From Micractinium sp. NFX-FRZ (Eukaryota; Chlorophyta; Trebouxiophyceae; Chlorellales; Chlorellaceae): a stretch of 64,000 nt of DNA. The notes below the pieces were generated by a model. It was not told where the DNA came from and searched no databases. It saw only the letters and a list, made by a program, of their open reading frames with translations. The first letter of the stretch is position 1, and the number at the start of each line of letters is the position of its first letter. The position numbers were made by a program, and so were the translations under genes. Below, piece by piece: positions 1 through 11,237 of the stretch. The stretch is from positions 62,001-126,000 of the forward strand of contig JAPTJF010000061.1 of assembly GCA_029339195.1 (NCBI GenBank), read 5' to 3'.

Positions 1-665
1 GCGTGCCGGGCAGCTGCTTGGGCCGCTTGGCGCCTGCACCCAGCTGCAGCGCCGTGTACCCCTCCTTCTCATCCGTCTTCACCTGCACAACCTGCAGGCA
101 CGGGACAGGACAGCGCCAAGGAGGCAGAGCGGGCGCCAGGAGGGGCCAGCGGTTGACGAGAATGCGGCGAGCCCTGGTGCAAGGTGGCGGCGCAATTGGC
201 AGCCTTCACTCTCTGTTGCGTAACTGTCGTGCTATTGGCATAGTGTGCAGGGCACGGAGTGCGGCACTGCAGCAGCATAGTGCGCTGCGCTGCGCTGCCA
301 CCGTGTCCCACCTGGCAGTCGTCGACCCAAAGGATGGTGAGCGGCACGCGCGCCCCCCAGGCGTCCCATTCCTGCGTCATGCCCACTTTGATCGCCACCA
401 GCCCAGTGCGCCGCGTGGTCCGGCTGCTGCGAATGCTCTGCTGCAATGCCGCCGCCGCTGCCGCCGCCGCGCCGCTGCCGCCTGCCTGCTGCTCCGCCAC
501 TGCAGGAGCCGCTGCATAGCCCCGCTGCTGCTGCGCTGCTAGTGCGCACTGCTGGTGCAGCAGCGCGCCTCCTCGAAGGCCTAGGGCCGCTGCCGTGCTC
601 TCCAGCAGCCGCCCGCTGCTGCTGGCCATGCCGTCTAGCAAGGCGTTGCCCGCTGCACGCAGCAT
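1..665 (-). CDS. MRPL3: Mitochondrial large-subunit ribosomal protein uL3 (5' part)
   Basis: Two exons are visible (665-312 and 91-1), and the gene continues past the left edge. The ATG at 665 opens an Ala/Arg-rich leader of about 65 residues containing RGYAAAP, a typical mitochondrial presequence end. The uL3 core follows: [15 protein letters not shown], then [10 protein letters not shown]. The intron (donor CAG|GTGGGA, acceptor CTGCAG|GTT) joins in phase 0 to [18 protein letters not shown], the usual uL3 strand before the residues that enter the peptidyl-transferase region. The product is a core protein of the mitochondrial 50S-like subunit. It is divergent from the amine oxidase, with 408 bp between the two start codons. 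The organelle assignment rests on the leader; a plastid copy is less likely. The family assignment is secure. Confidence 0.9.
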
Positions 666-1073
666 CGTGCCTCACTACACTATCAGGTGCCCAGAGGGCT
701 CAGCAGGAGGCCTCCACCCCCTGAATTCTTGGGGTTGGGAAGCGAGGTGCTGGCCGGGCAGGCGGGGAAGTCTAGGGAATTGCAGACCTAATATGGCGGG
801 TTGCTTGGTCTGGGGGGTGCATTGCGCAGCCCGATGGTCGCTTCCCAGGCCCCATGCAGCAGACCTCAGCAGGACAGCAGGCGGGGAGTTCCGAGAACTC
901 TCCGCTGCTCGCCTCACAGAGCCACTGCTCCCTCCCGCACTCTCTCCCTTCGCCCGCTGCTTCGCTGACGAATGCTGGTTGCTTGAAGCTCGGTATGGCT
1001 AGGGCTTTCGGCGGCTTCAGGAAATCTCGCTCTTCAACGTCGTTCTGTGACCTGTTCCGCAATAATTACGAAG
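666..1073. promoter_or_regulatory. Shared divergent promoter, uL3m / amine oxidase
   Basis: The 408 bp between two divergent start codons must hold both 5' leaders and promoters. I see no convincing TATA element and no other gene. Confidence 0.5.
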
Positions 1074-4000
1074 ATGGAGCAAGTAGTAGTGAAGCCCGAG
1101 GTGGAGCGTCGCGTGGGTACGCTTGTGGGGCACACAAAGCCGCTCCATGAAGGGCTGGACGCGGCCTCCCACCCACTGGACCCACTCAGCGCCGTTGAGC
1201 TTACGGCCGTGTCCTCGGTGGTGAAGCAGCACGCCGTGACGCTGGGCGTGGCGCCCGTGAGGTTCAACTCTGTCGCGGCGGTGGTAAGTTTGGTAGGGTT
1301 TGGAAGGTGTCCCGCCGATTTGCGCCAGCGCCCTAGCATACCCCTTGTTTGAACCTTGAACCTAATCCTCCGTGCCTGCCGTTGGTGCAACGCCCGTTCG
1401 GCGCCGCTTGTGCAGCGCCCGCTATGCTACCCGACTCCCGCCTGCCTCACCGTGCGCCTGTTCCCCGCTGCACGCCCCCTTTGCCCTACCTACCTACCTC
1501 CGCCGCCCCAATCTGGCCCCACCTTTTACCCCCTCCCCACTGCCCTCAATTATCCTCCTCCATTTGCTCAGGAGCCGCTCAAGTACGATGTGCTTGCCTA
1601 CCTGCGGGGCGAGGGGCCCCCGCCGCCGCGCCACGCCCTCGCCATTTGCGAGCTCCCCGGGCGCAACACCGTGGTGGAATGTGTGGTGGACCTGGATGCC
1701 GCCAGGCTGGAGGGCGGCCCGCCGCGCGTGCTGTCCTGGAAGCAGGTGGGGGAGCGCAGAGGGGATCAGTAAAGGGCCTGGCGTTCACAGCGGGACGAGC
1801 CTCGGGGCGGCGGCTGCGGTGTGCAGTAACAGCGGTACCACGTGTGGCATCGCCCAGCCGGAGCCCTACCCACCCACGCGCTGCGCCTGGACGCGCTTTA
1901 CTCCATGCACCAACATCACTCACACTGCAGCCTTGCCTCGCTCTCTCAGCCCTCTGCAGCACCCATGCCCCGCATTGCCTGCCTTTGTTTGCTCCACTGC
2001 CGCCTGCTGCTGCTTCACCACACCGACGCCTGTGCCCCCGCCCCCTCCGGCCTGCTGTGTGCCGCAGATGGAGGGCGTGCAGGTTGCGCTGACGATGGAT
2101 GACGTGATGGAGGGGGAGGAGAAGCTGAAGCTGAACAGGGAGTTCAGGCAGCTGATGGGCGAGCGGTACGGCATCACAGACATGGAGCAGCTGGCGGTGG
2201 ACCCATGGTGTGTGTGGGCAGAGTCATATTTTACACTGAACAATAATGTTTGGCTGAGGGCAGGCGGTACGAGGAAGTGCAGCAGGGCTGCTGCATGGCT
2301 AAGGGGTGGACGAAGGAGCGAGGCGAGGGAGGCGATCATATGTGGTCAGCCAGTCGTATGGCAGCGGCGGGCAGTGTGCAGGAGGCCGGGAACGCGCGGA
2401 TGTGCACCTGCTCCCGTGTATTGCTCCCGCAGGATAGCGTGGCAGCAATGCAATGCAGCAGGACTGGGCGTGCTTTCTGACGCCTCCTGGGGTTGCTCAC
2501 CCGCCGACCCATGGCTGCGCGCTTGCAGGTACAGCGGGTACCGCTACGGCCACCCCGAGGGCCGCGTGCTGCAGTTCCTGCTCTACCGCCGCCTCTCCCC
2601 CAACGACAACCCGTATGCACACCCCCTGGACTGCATCGTCTTCTACGACATGCACACAGACAAGTGAGCGGGCGGGGCACGGCACGTGTGTGCACTCATG
2701 TGCATGGGCAGTGTGGTTGTGTGCCAGCTGGCGTCCTGTGAACCAACTGCACTGTCTGCTGCGATGCGCACACAGGGCGGCTGAGGCGCAGGGCCTGCAT
2801 CTGTGCTGCTTCTTATACTACCGCAAACCAGGCAGCGGCAGGGGCAGGAGGATGGGGCGGGCGGCGGCGCGCCAGTGCAGGCAGCTAGCTGCTGGGCAGG
2901 GCGCTCAGCCTGCTCCAGCACCGGCTCCTTTGCTTGGCCCACCTACACCGCCCCGCCCACCTTGTCCCCCGCCCCCTCAGGATCCACGGCATGCACACGT
3001 TTGGCGGTGAGGGCGGGCGCGCCATCCCGGAGCAGGCGGGCAACTACCACCGCGACCTGGTGGAGCGATCCTTCCGCACATCCATGAAGCCGCTGGACAT
3101 TGTGCAGGTGGGGCGGCCGGGGTGGCAGGGAGGCTGTTGTTCTTTGTGGTTCCTTGGTGTGTGTGGGGCGGGATGCTTCCGTGAAGCCGCTGGGCAGTGT
3201 GCGGGTGGAGTGGGATGAAAGGGAGCTTTTTGCGTTGATACATTTTTCAAGTTTGCTCATGGCCTGTGAAGGATGTTTGTGTCTGTGTGTCGGTCGTGCG
3301 TGCGGTGCGTGTGTGTGCAGGCGGGGTGGGAGGAAGGCGGCGTGCCTGCCTTTTTCAGGCCTCGTGTGCAACGCTTCCATGCAGCCTGTGCAGTCAGATT
3401 TGCAAACGCCTGATCTGGCGTGCAGGTGCTGTGTGTGTGTGAGACAGTGCCGCAGCAAACATCGTGCAAGGGAGCGGGCAGCAGCAGCGGAGGGCAGATG
3501 GGGACGGCAGCCGTGCGGCCGCCGAGGCCGCCAGAGGCAGCAGCCACTGCGAAAATTTCACTGCTAGCCTGCCAGTGCTGCCCCTCCCCTGCTGCCCGCC
3601 CCGCCCTCGACCCTGCCCCCGCCCCCGCCCTGCCCCCGCCCCCTGCCCCCTGCTGCAGCCGGAGGGCCCCTCCTTCAGCGTGGACGGCAACGTGGTCAGC
3701 TGGGAGGGGTGGAACTTCCACGTCGGCTTCTCCTGGCGGGAGGGGCTGATCTTGAACAACCTGCAGTTCAACGACCAGGGGCGCATGCGCCCCGTCATGT
3801 ACCGCGCAGCGCTGGCAGAGGTGGGACAGGGGGAGCAGGGGCGGGGGCTGGGCAGCTCGGGAGGGGCAGCCGGGGAGGGGCAGCAGAGGCGGGGTGTAGT
3901 GGCAGGGGGCGGGGTGTGGGTTGGCGTGGGAGCAGGCTGCTGGCGCCATGGGAGCCGAGTTCTGGGGCCCGGGCAGCAGGCACATGTGGGAAAAGAGGAG

Positions 4001-7000
4001 AGCTGCCCACGAGCATGAGCTCTCAATTTGCTCGATGTGCTGGCTCTGGCTGGCGCAGTGCTGGCTGGCGTACCGCTCGCACCCACCGTGCGTGCACCTC
4101 AAATTGTCCTGCCTGCCCTCCCTGCTGCGCTGCCGTTCGCAGATCATCGTCCCATATGGCGACCCTCGCGGTGAGCAGCCCCACCTGCCTGCAACCCTGC
4201 CAACGCCCTTCCTGCCCCTGCCCCTTCTTCCCCCTCCTGGCCTTGCCATGTACCGCTGCTGCATGGTACATCCCCCTGTCGGGCCTGCTGCCTCCGAATC
4301 ACAACAACCTCTGCCCCAAGCTGAATCCCTGCTGTGGCCCGCACTGATCCTACTGGAATGCCCCCCCCACACAAACACCCCTGCAGAGCCCTTCCAGAAC
4401 AAGTGTGCCTACGACATTGCCGACTATGGGCTGGGCCTGTGCGCCACCTCGCTGGAGCTGGGCTGCGACTGCCTGGGGCACATAAAGTGAGGCGGGGGAA
4501 GAGCGGGGGGGTGCGAGAGGGGAGGGACGAGGAGGGGGGTGCGAGAGGGGAGGGGAGCAGGGTGTAGTGGGTGAGAGGGAGGGAGGTTAGGTGTGCTGCG
4601 ACTGCCTGGGGCACAGCAAGTGAGGCGGGGCGGAGGTGCGAGAGGAGAGGGGAGCAGGGTGTAGTGGGCGAGGGGGCAGGGCAAGGAGGGATGCCAGGTG
4701 CACTGCGCCTGCCTGGCTGGGGCGTGTTTGGACGCAGTGAGAGGGAGGCTGGGCGCTCGCGACACATGCCCTCATGGGGCCGCAACTGACACACACCAAC
4801 GGCTGCCCCTCTGCCCCCCGGCTCCCCTTTGTGTGCCTCCAGGTACTTTGACGCCACGGTGAGCAGCATAGTGGAGACCACTTTCAACAATTGCATTGTC
4901 TGAGCTTTGATCCACCCACGCCCATGCCCCCCAGGTACTTTGACGCCACGGTGAACAACGCCAAGGGAGAACCGACGGTGATACCCAAGGCCATCTGCAT
5001 GCATGAGGAGGACGTGGGCACGGCCTGGAAGCAGGTGGACTATCGCACAGGTGAGGGGAGGTGGGGGGAAGCAGGCGGGAGGCGGGTGTGAAGAAAGCAG
5101 GGAAGGAGGAAGGCAGGGACACGGGACGGGCCTGTATTGTGGGGACCACCCGAACGACGGCACGGGCCACAGCTGCTGGCCGCTGTCCCACTGCCTGCTG
5201 CACCAGAACGACAGCGCGGGCCACAGCTGCTGGCCGCTTGCTGCCCCCAATCCGGCAGACAGCAGCTGTTCCATGGGCGGCGGAAGCGAAGCACACAGCG
5301 CCCCCCCTCCTCCTGCTGCTGCTGCAGGTCATCTGGAAGTGCGCCGCCACCGCCGCCTGGTCATCTCCTTTTGGAGCGTCATTGCCAACTACAGCTACGG
5401 TGAGCGAGAGGGGCCTTGTTGCTGTGAGGCTGGGCGGGCGGGGCTGAGGGAGTGATGTGAGTGAGCAGTTTTGCCGACCTCAAGGTGTTGGCATGTGGGC
5501 TATCCGTCGTCTCCTCAGCCTTTCTTCCCCCTCAACTCGATGTTCTCCAACCCTTACTGCTTCCTCCCTCCCTCCCTGCAGGCTTCTACTGGAACCTGTA
5601 CCAGGACGGCACCATCGGCTTTGAGGCCAAGCTGACGGGCATCGTCTCCACCAACTCCATGTTCCCGAACGAGCAGACGCCCGAGGGCGGGGAGCCGCTG
5701 TGGGGCACCCGCGTGGCGCCCGGAGTGAACGCGCAGATCCACCAGGTGAGACGAGAGATAGGCTGTGTTTGGTGCGGGGGAGCACGAGTGAGCTTTTAAA
5801 TGAGTGGGCTTCAAGGGGGGTAGGTGAACGCGCAGATCCACCAGGTGTGATGGGGATAGGCTGTGTTGGGTGCGGAGCAGCACGAGTGAGCTTTATTGGG
5901 TGAGCTTTATTGGGTGAGCTTTATTGAGTGAGCTTTAATGGGTGCACTTTAATGAGTGAGCTTCAAGGGGGGGCAGGTGCACGCGCAGATCCGCCAGGTG
6001 AGCGGTTGGGCCAGGAACTGACACAGGGGAAGCTGGGGAGGGGTGGGAAGCTCTGTAGTGCAGGACACTTAAAGAGAAGTCTGTAAAAACTGTCTTGAAC
6101 ATAATGTCCATGGGCAGGAGGAGCTGGGGAGGGGTGGGCAGTGGTGGACAGACCGGCGCAGCTTGGGGCGGGGCGGGGGTCGCACGGTCGCGCGCTCGAC
6201 GGTCGGTCGACCTGTACCGTCTGCATCTCGTTGTCTGCAACCGGTCCCCCGCCCCGCGCCTCCCCTGCCTCCCGCCGTTTCTGCAGCTCTTCTCACGGTG
6301 CGCCTGGCCCCTTGACATGCCCGCCCCTGGCTGCACCCAACCTGCTCCCCCGCCCACCCTCTGCCGTGCGTGCCTCCTGCCCTCCCTCCCCCTGCAGCAC
6401 TTCTTCATGGTGCGCATGGACCCAGCCATCGATGACCCCGACGGCGGCAAGCACCTGCAGGTGGTGGAGGTGGAGGCGGCCCCCATGCCGCTGGGCCCGC
6501 GCAACCCGCACGGCGTGGGCTTTGACATCAGCGAGCGGCTGCTGCGCACGGAGCAGGAGGCGCAGAGGGACTGCGCCCCCGAGCGCTCGCGCGTCTGGAA
6601 GGTGGGCGGCGGGGCAGGAGATGAGGGCGGGGCGGCAGGTGGGGCGGCGGCGGCGGCAGGGGCGGGGCGGGGGCAGGTGGTCAAGAATGTGCGGTTGCTG
6701 GAAGCAAACTCCTGCCTCTGCCCACACCTCGACCATATCTTGCCCCTTGTTGCGCAGGTGGTGAACCCCAATGTGCTCAACCCGGTGACTGGCAAGCCCG
6801 TCGGCTTCAAGCTCATGCCCGGCAGCGCCACCCCGCCCATGCTGGCGCACGTGAGCCCGCTGTGCATGCTGCTGCGCCCGCTGTGCTTGCACCCGCGTGC
6901 CGTGCATGCTGCGCCTGCGCTGCCTCCCCCTGACGCCCCCGACCTGGCCACCTGCTTCCCACTGCAGCTACGCATGTCGCTGCCAGCCTGGCCGCCTTTC

Positions 7001-8133
7001 CCCCCCACCCTACCCTGCTCTCACCCCTCTGCTGACACCTCTTGCCTCCCCTTGCTCTCCGGCAGCCGACGTCCTCGCACGCCACGCGCGGCGCTTTTGC
7101 CACCAAGCACCTGTGGGTCACCCCCTACCACCCCAAGGAGATGAACCCGGCAGGTGAGGGGCGCCCCGTCACCTGCCGCCTGCCGCCTGCTGCGCTGCGC
7201 TGCGCTGCGCTAGGCCCTGACTGCGAGGCTCGCATCACGAAAGTTGTCAAACGTTACAGACAAGCGGGCATGTCTGCCCTGGTCCAAACGGGCCCTGCTG
7301 ACCTCTGCCCACCTCCGTCCGTGCCATGCGTGCAGGCGACTACCCGCTGCACCCAGTTCCCGAGGAGAACCCGGGCATTGCGCAGGTGAGTGGAAGACTT
7401 GAAGGCCCCTTTTTGGGTCCTAGTGGTTGAAGGCTTGGAAGCGTTGGAATGTGCTTGTGGCTTGTGCTGATACCGGTGCCCGTGCGCCTGCTTGCCTGTT
7501 TGCCAGACGGCTGGTGACCCGCCCACCTACGTGCCCGCCCGCCTGCCCGCCGTCCGCCCTGCTGCCGCAGTGGACGGCCAAGAACCGCACCGTGGACGGC
7601 GTGGACTGCGTGCTGTGGTTCAACCTGGGCCTCACGCACGTCGTGCGCTGCGAGGTGAGCACAGCACAGCACAGCACAGCACGGGGCCGTCGGCAGATGT
7701 GCATGCCTGCTGAAAAGCAAAAAAATGCCCTGCCTGCGCTCACCTACCCGCCGCCCGCACCCCTCCCACCTCTGCACCGCCTTGTGCCGGCCGCTGCATC
7801 GCGCCCCGCCCTGCCCTCTCCACCTTTCCACACCTTTCATCCTTGCTTCCTTCCCCGCAGGACTGGCCCGTCATGCCTGTCGAGCTCCTGCACTTCCACC
7901 TGAAGCCCTGGAACTTCTTCACCTCCAACCCATTGCTGGACCTGCCCCCCACGCCCAACAAGGCCAGCCGCGACCACGACACCGGCGTGACCGCGGGCGG
8001 GGGCAAGGGGAGCAGCGCTCTCACTGCCGCCGGCGCCGGCGCCTGCTGTGCCAAGCCGCCAAGCGCACATGTCACTCTCGCTGCCGCTGGCAGCGGCGGG
8101 CCGACGGCCCGCCTGCCCATGAGCAAGCTGTGA
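1074..8133 (+). CDS. Copper-containing primary amine oxidase, peroxisomal
   Basis: Seventeen exons give 739 residues: 1074-1283, 1572-1745, 2068-2207, 2529-2663, 2981-3107, 3659-3820, 4143-4170, 4387-4486, 4935-5050, 5328-5399, 5582-5745, 6398-6601, 6758-6850, 7066-7153, 7336-7385, 7571-7654, 7861-8133. The family oxidises primary amines to aldehydes, releasing ammonia and hydrogen peroxide. The catalytic-base region reads AYDIADYGLG (Asp about 335), followed by LELGCDCLGHI. The topaquinone precursor is Tyr about 419 in ANYSYGFYW. The copper ligands are His 475 and 477 (IHQHFF, made by a splice) and His 644 (GLTHVV). The protein ends in SKL, a peroxisome targeting signal. The cofactor motif is NYSY where the family has NY[DE]Y. 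A 28-nt micro-exon sits at 4143. Several introns carry copies of their exon edges. The start was chosen at ATG 1074 (MEQVVVKPE), where the conserved frame begins. Confidence 0.95.
3071..3210 (+). repeat. Exon-end duplication, amine oxidase exon 5
   Basis: The end of exon 5 (CATGAAGCCGCTGGACATTG, ending at 3107 with its donor) recurs in diverged form at about 3174-3210, inside the following intron. Confidence 0.8.
4458..4680 (+). repeat. Exon-end duplication, amine oxidase exon 8
   Basis: TGCGACTGCCTGGGGCACA plus the donor GTGAGGCGGGG and intron sequence (GAGCAGGGTGTAGTGGG) is repeated about 133 bp downstream (copy at about 4594-4670). Confidence 0.9.
4836..4964 (+). repeat. Exon-start duplication, amine oxidase exon 9
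   Basis: CCAGGTACTTTGACGCCACG occurs at about 4839-4858 and again at the real exon start (4931-4950). The upstream copy has an acceptor, 16 nt of exon and a GTGAGC donor, forming a decoy micro-exon. Confidence 0.9.
5722..6003 (+). repeat. Triple exon-end repeat, amine oxidase exon 11
   Basis: GCGCAGATCCACCAGGTG lies at the true exon end (5745) and recurs at about 5829-5846 and, with changes, at 5982-6000. GAGCTTTA-rich repeats separate the copies. Confidence 0.93.
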
Positions 8134-8818
8134 GCTGCGGGTTAGCTCGTGGGCTAACACGTGGGCACAGCGGGCAGCGTGCTCTGGGCGGCGGCACAGC
8201 AGCGGCGGCGACTATATGGGCAGGGAGGCTACCATGCGGGCAGGGCGGGGACAAGACCCGGCTGCCCTCCTCTTTCTCTGGCCCTGGGCTGATGCCGATC
8301 TGACCAGGACCAGGCCAGGGCCAGACCTTGTGCCATCATTATGATGCATCTCACAGCCGCCGGGCATGCAGCTGCAAATGTGCGGCTCATGCCCGGCGAC
8401 ACACTTGCTCGCTCGCTGTTGTATCTATCTTTTCATGCCCGACAGCCGTCTTGGCGCTTGCTGCCCTTCTTGTGCCTTATTTGTCGCACCACCTCACATG
8501 CCACGCGCTCTCCCAAAAGAGAGAAAGCGCCCTGTTGTGCCAAACAAAATACTAACTCTCTCTCGCCTGCTTTTTCTGCACCAGCCCGCCCTGTTGACAT
8601 GCCCCGCTAACCTGAGACCTGCCCGTGCTTGGCACCGCACTCGTGTTTCATTTTCGCCATATAATGCCTAGTGCCCTGCCACCTGCTCCCCCGCGCCGCA
8701 CGCCTCTGTCCACCCCGCCGTGCGCAGCCCCACCTGCGCGTTTTCACAATTTCATTGCGTGCTTGTTTTTTCCCTTGGCAGCTCAAGCGCAATGCTGCAC
8801 AGGCCAGACTCCTGTACT

Positions 8819-8823
8819 TTACA
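8819..8823 (-). terminator. TGTAA polyadenylation signal, SRPBCC gene
   Basis: On the minus strand this reads TGTAA, 267 bp after the stop codon. Confidence 0.55.
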
Positions 8824-8832
8824 AAAACAAGG

Positions 8833-8837
8833 TGTAA
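8833..8837 (+). terminator. TGTAA polyadenylation signal, amine oxidase
   Basis: TGTAA is the usual chlorophyte signal. It lies 700 bp after the stop codon in an A-rich patch. Confidence 0.55.
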
Positions 8838-9089
8838 CATCAAGTTTATATAGTGCAGCACACGACAGAGACGTGGCAGAGTAGGAGATTAGATTGCAGA
8901 GGAGGAAATACAGCAGGAGCAAGGGGAGAGGACAACAACAACAGAAGCGTGACACTGTTCAGTGCGTCAAGGTGGGTTTTGAAGAAGGTAGGGCTGAAAA
9001 GTGCCGGTCCCGACCATGCCGGCAGCCGGCAGCACACCGGAGGCCTCCGGCTGTGGGGCTTTGAGCTAGGGCCTCAGGCCCCCAGCCCC

Positions 9090-11042
9090 TCAGGCTCCAA
9101 TGTTCTGCCGGTGCTGCACAGCGTACTCTGCAAACCGCTTCATGTCGGCGCCCAGGATGCCCTCCACCACGGGGGTCAGCAGCTGCGGGAGGAGGCGGCG
9201 GGGAAGGGCAGGGTGAGGGCAAGGAGCGGTGCCTCAGGGGCCCAGCAGCAGCTCAATGGTGGCGACGCCTGGAACTCTGGAACCCTGGAATTGCAGGGCA
9301 GGGATGCTGCGCTGTGCTGTGCCAGGGGTGCGGGTCACATGCCCACCCTTGGCTGCGTGGTGGAGCCGTGAAGATGCCAGCAGGGCGAGGCTGGCCAGCC
9401 ACAGCCTGCGCGCCCATCCGCAGCGACAGCAGCAAAGGCAGCAGCAGCGGCAGCAGGTGCCCTCGCAGACAGCTGCAATCATGCCCAACTGCATCTCCCA
9501 CCCATTGCTCACGCTGGCAAAGGGCGCCATGGGCCCGGGCACCTCGTAACTGATGGTCAGCTTCACGGTGCAGCGCTCCGGCCCCTTCTTCAAGAACCGG
9601 ATCTGGCCCCTGCAGGCAGGCGGGCACGCAGGCAGGCGGGCGGACCACGCTTTGGTTGTGTGCAAAGTCGGCTTTACACAGCGTGCCTCCGCCAGCCAGC
9701 CCTCCCCATCAAAGATGTCTCCCCTTCCACTGAAGAGCCCCTCGCCCTGCCCTCCACATGTTCTGCCCATCCAGCAACAGGCCGAGGCTGCCGCCCACAG
9801 ACCCCGGCAGGCAGCCCCGCCATCGACACTGCACTGGCCCTCTCTCTACAAAACACTCACCCCGCCCCGTGCCGCCGCCGCCCCCGCCCCCGCACCTGTT
9901 TGCCACCTCGACCGCCGCCCCCAGGCTGCCGCCCACGCTGCCCGGCACGCTGCGCCAATGAATCTTCTGGTTGCGCAGCGGCTGCAGGTTGAGCGCCAGC
10001 CAGGAGAACTCCCACTGCCGCCCAAACTGGTGCGTGGAGAGGGTCCAGCGGGAGAGGCGCGGGTCCTCTGCCTGCACCCTGACACTAGTGATCCAAGGCA
10101 TCCACAGCGGGATGCGCTCACGGTCCTCCCACAGGGTGAAGGCCTCCTCCAAGGGCACGTCCACGTCTATCTGGGCGCTGCAGGCGGGCGACAGCGGGGG
10201 GGAGGAGGCAGGTTGGGGGCAGGTTGTGCAGGGGAAGCGCATGCGAGGGTGCTGCACAGGGTGAAGGCCTCCCCCAGGGGGGCACGTCCACGTCTATCTG
10301 GCGCCGTCGGCAGGCGCTACAAGAGGCGTGCAAGCAGGAAAGAAAGGCGAAGAGAGGAGGCGGGGGGCGTCCGACTGGGCGCGGCAGGGCAGGCAAAGAG
10401 GGAGGCCAGGAGCAGGTTGGTGGGCTGGGCGGAGCGCAAGCGGGGGGCAGAGGCCAACTGCCTCTGCGACAGGCACGCCAACATCCACCTGGGCAATGCA
10501 GGAATAGAATCACAATCTTGCAATCTCTATTCACAATGGGCGGAGAGCGGGACGCGCGCTGGAGGTGTGCAGGTTGGAGAGAGGCGGAGGCCACCTCCGG
10601 CCAAAACTTCCGAGCCGACCTGCCGGCAGGCGGCAGCCAGACTTGGGTGTGCAGCAGCTGCTGCTCATTCAATTGCAAGGTAGACCCCGCACCTGTTCTC
10701 TAGCCACTGCGCGCACGTCCACTTGCTGCCGTTGCGCTGCGCGCCCCGCAGGCGCTGCCCGCCGCTGAATGCCGCCGCTGCCGACGACGCGCAGGCTGCT
10801 GACCCCCGCAGTCGCCGCCGGTGCACAGCCACCAGCGCGGGCGGCCGCGCAGTCGAGGTGCCGGCCTGTGCGTGGCTGCTCTGCAGAAAGCGCAGTGCCA
10901 GGAGCAAGAGGCAGGAGCGGGAGGGTTGTGAGATGAGAGTCTCGGCGTGCACGCGGCTCGGTCAAATTCTGATCACGCGACATCGCACCTGTCTTGCGGA
11001 CACGACTGGTAGCAGCGCAGGCAGGCTGGGGCAGCAAGCCAT
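9090..11042 (-). CDS. SRPBCC / polyketide-cyclase-like plastid protein
   Basis: Five exons (11042-10989, 10880-10693, 10177-9896, 9609-9513, 9182-9090) give 237 residues with all phases consistent. Residues 1 to about 75 are rich in Ala, Ser and Arg with few acids, like a chloroplast transit peptide. From about 85 the chain reads IDVDVPLEEAFTLWEDRERIP and WMPWITSVRV, then EFSWLALNLQPL, IHWRSVPG and the C-terminal helix GILGADMKRFAEYAVQ. This is the START/SRPBCC helix-grip fold in the 'polyketide cyclase/dehydrase and lipid transport' branch found in cyanobacteria and plants. The ligand is unknown and no catalytic residues can be assigned. The open frame of exon 2 lacks an ATG, so I placed a short first exon (MACCPSL) with a clean donor. 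The intron before exon 3 holds a second copy of that exon's start. Confidence 0.8.
10133..10304 (-). repeat. Exon-start duplication, SRPBCC exon 3
   Basis: GGCACGTCCACGTCTATCTG with upstream AGGGTGAAGGCCTCC occurs at 10133-10177 (exon start) and at 10258-10304 in the preceding intron. Confidence 0.92.
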
Positions 11043-11237
11043 GATCGCTCTGTTCAGCTGGGACCGCTTGCAGATGTCACAAGCAATCGTAAAGATCAAG
11101 GGGATTGTTGGGTCGAGCCGGGACGCCGTTGACTCGCCCGAAAACCCAAGAATCTCAGCACGGCGCAGCAGGCCAGGTCTCTGTTTCATGGCCCATTGCC
11201 ATTTGTGGACCATTGACACTGTGCAATCATCCATACA
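11043..11237. promoter_or_regulatory. Short divergent promoter, SRPBCC / single-span plastid protein
   Basis: Only 195 bp separate two divergent start codons, both of genes with plastid transit peptides, so shared control is plausible. No motif is assigned. Confidence 0.45.

Larger units (their letters stand above)
8134..9089. other. Convergent 3' region with overlapping polyadenylation signals
   Basis: This holds the 3' untranslated regions of the amine oxidase (plus) and the SRPBCC gene (minus). TTACA at 8819-8823 is the minus-strand TGTAA signal, and TGTAA at 8833-8837 is the plus-strand one. The two transcripts should therefore overlap by a few tens of bases. No other gene is seen. Confidence 0.6.

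Noticed and set aside
3257..5274. Two long minus-strand open frames of about 380 codons
   Set aside because: They lie opposite well-supported amine oxidase exons and have no family resemblance.
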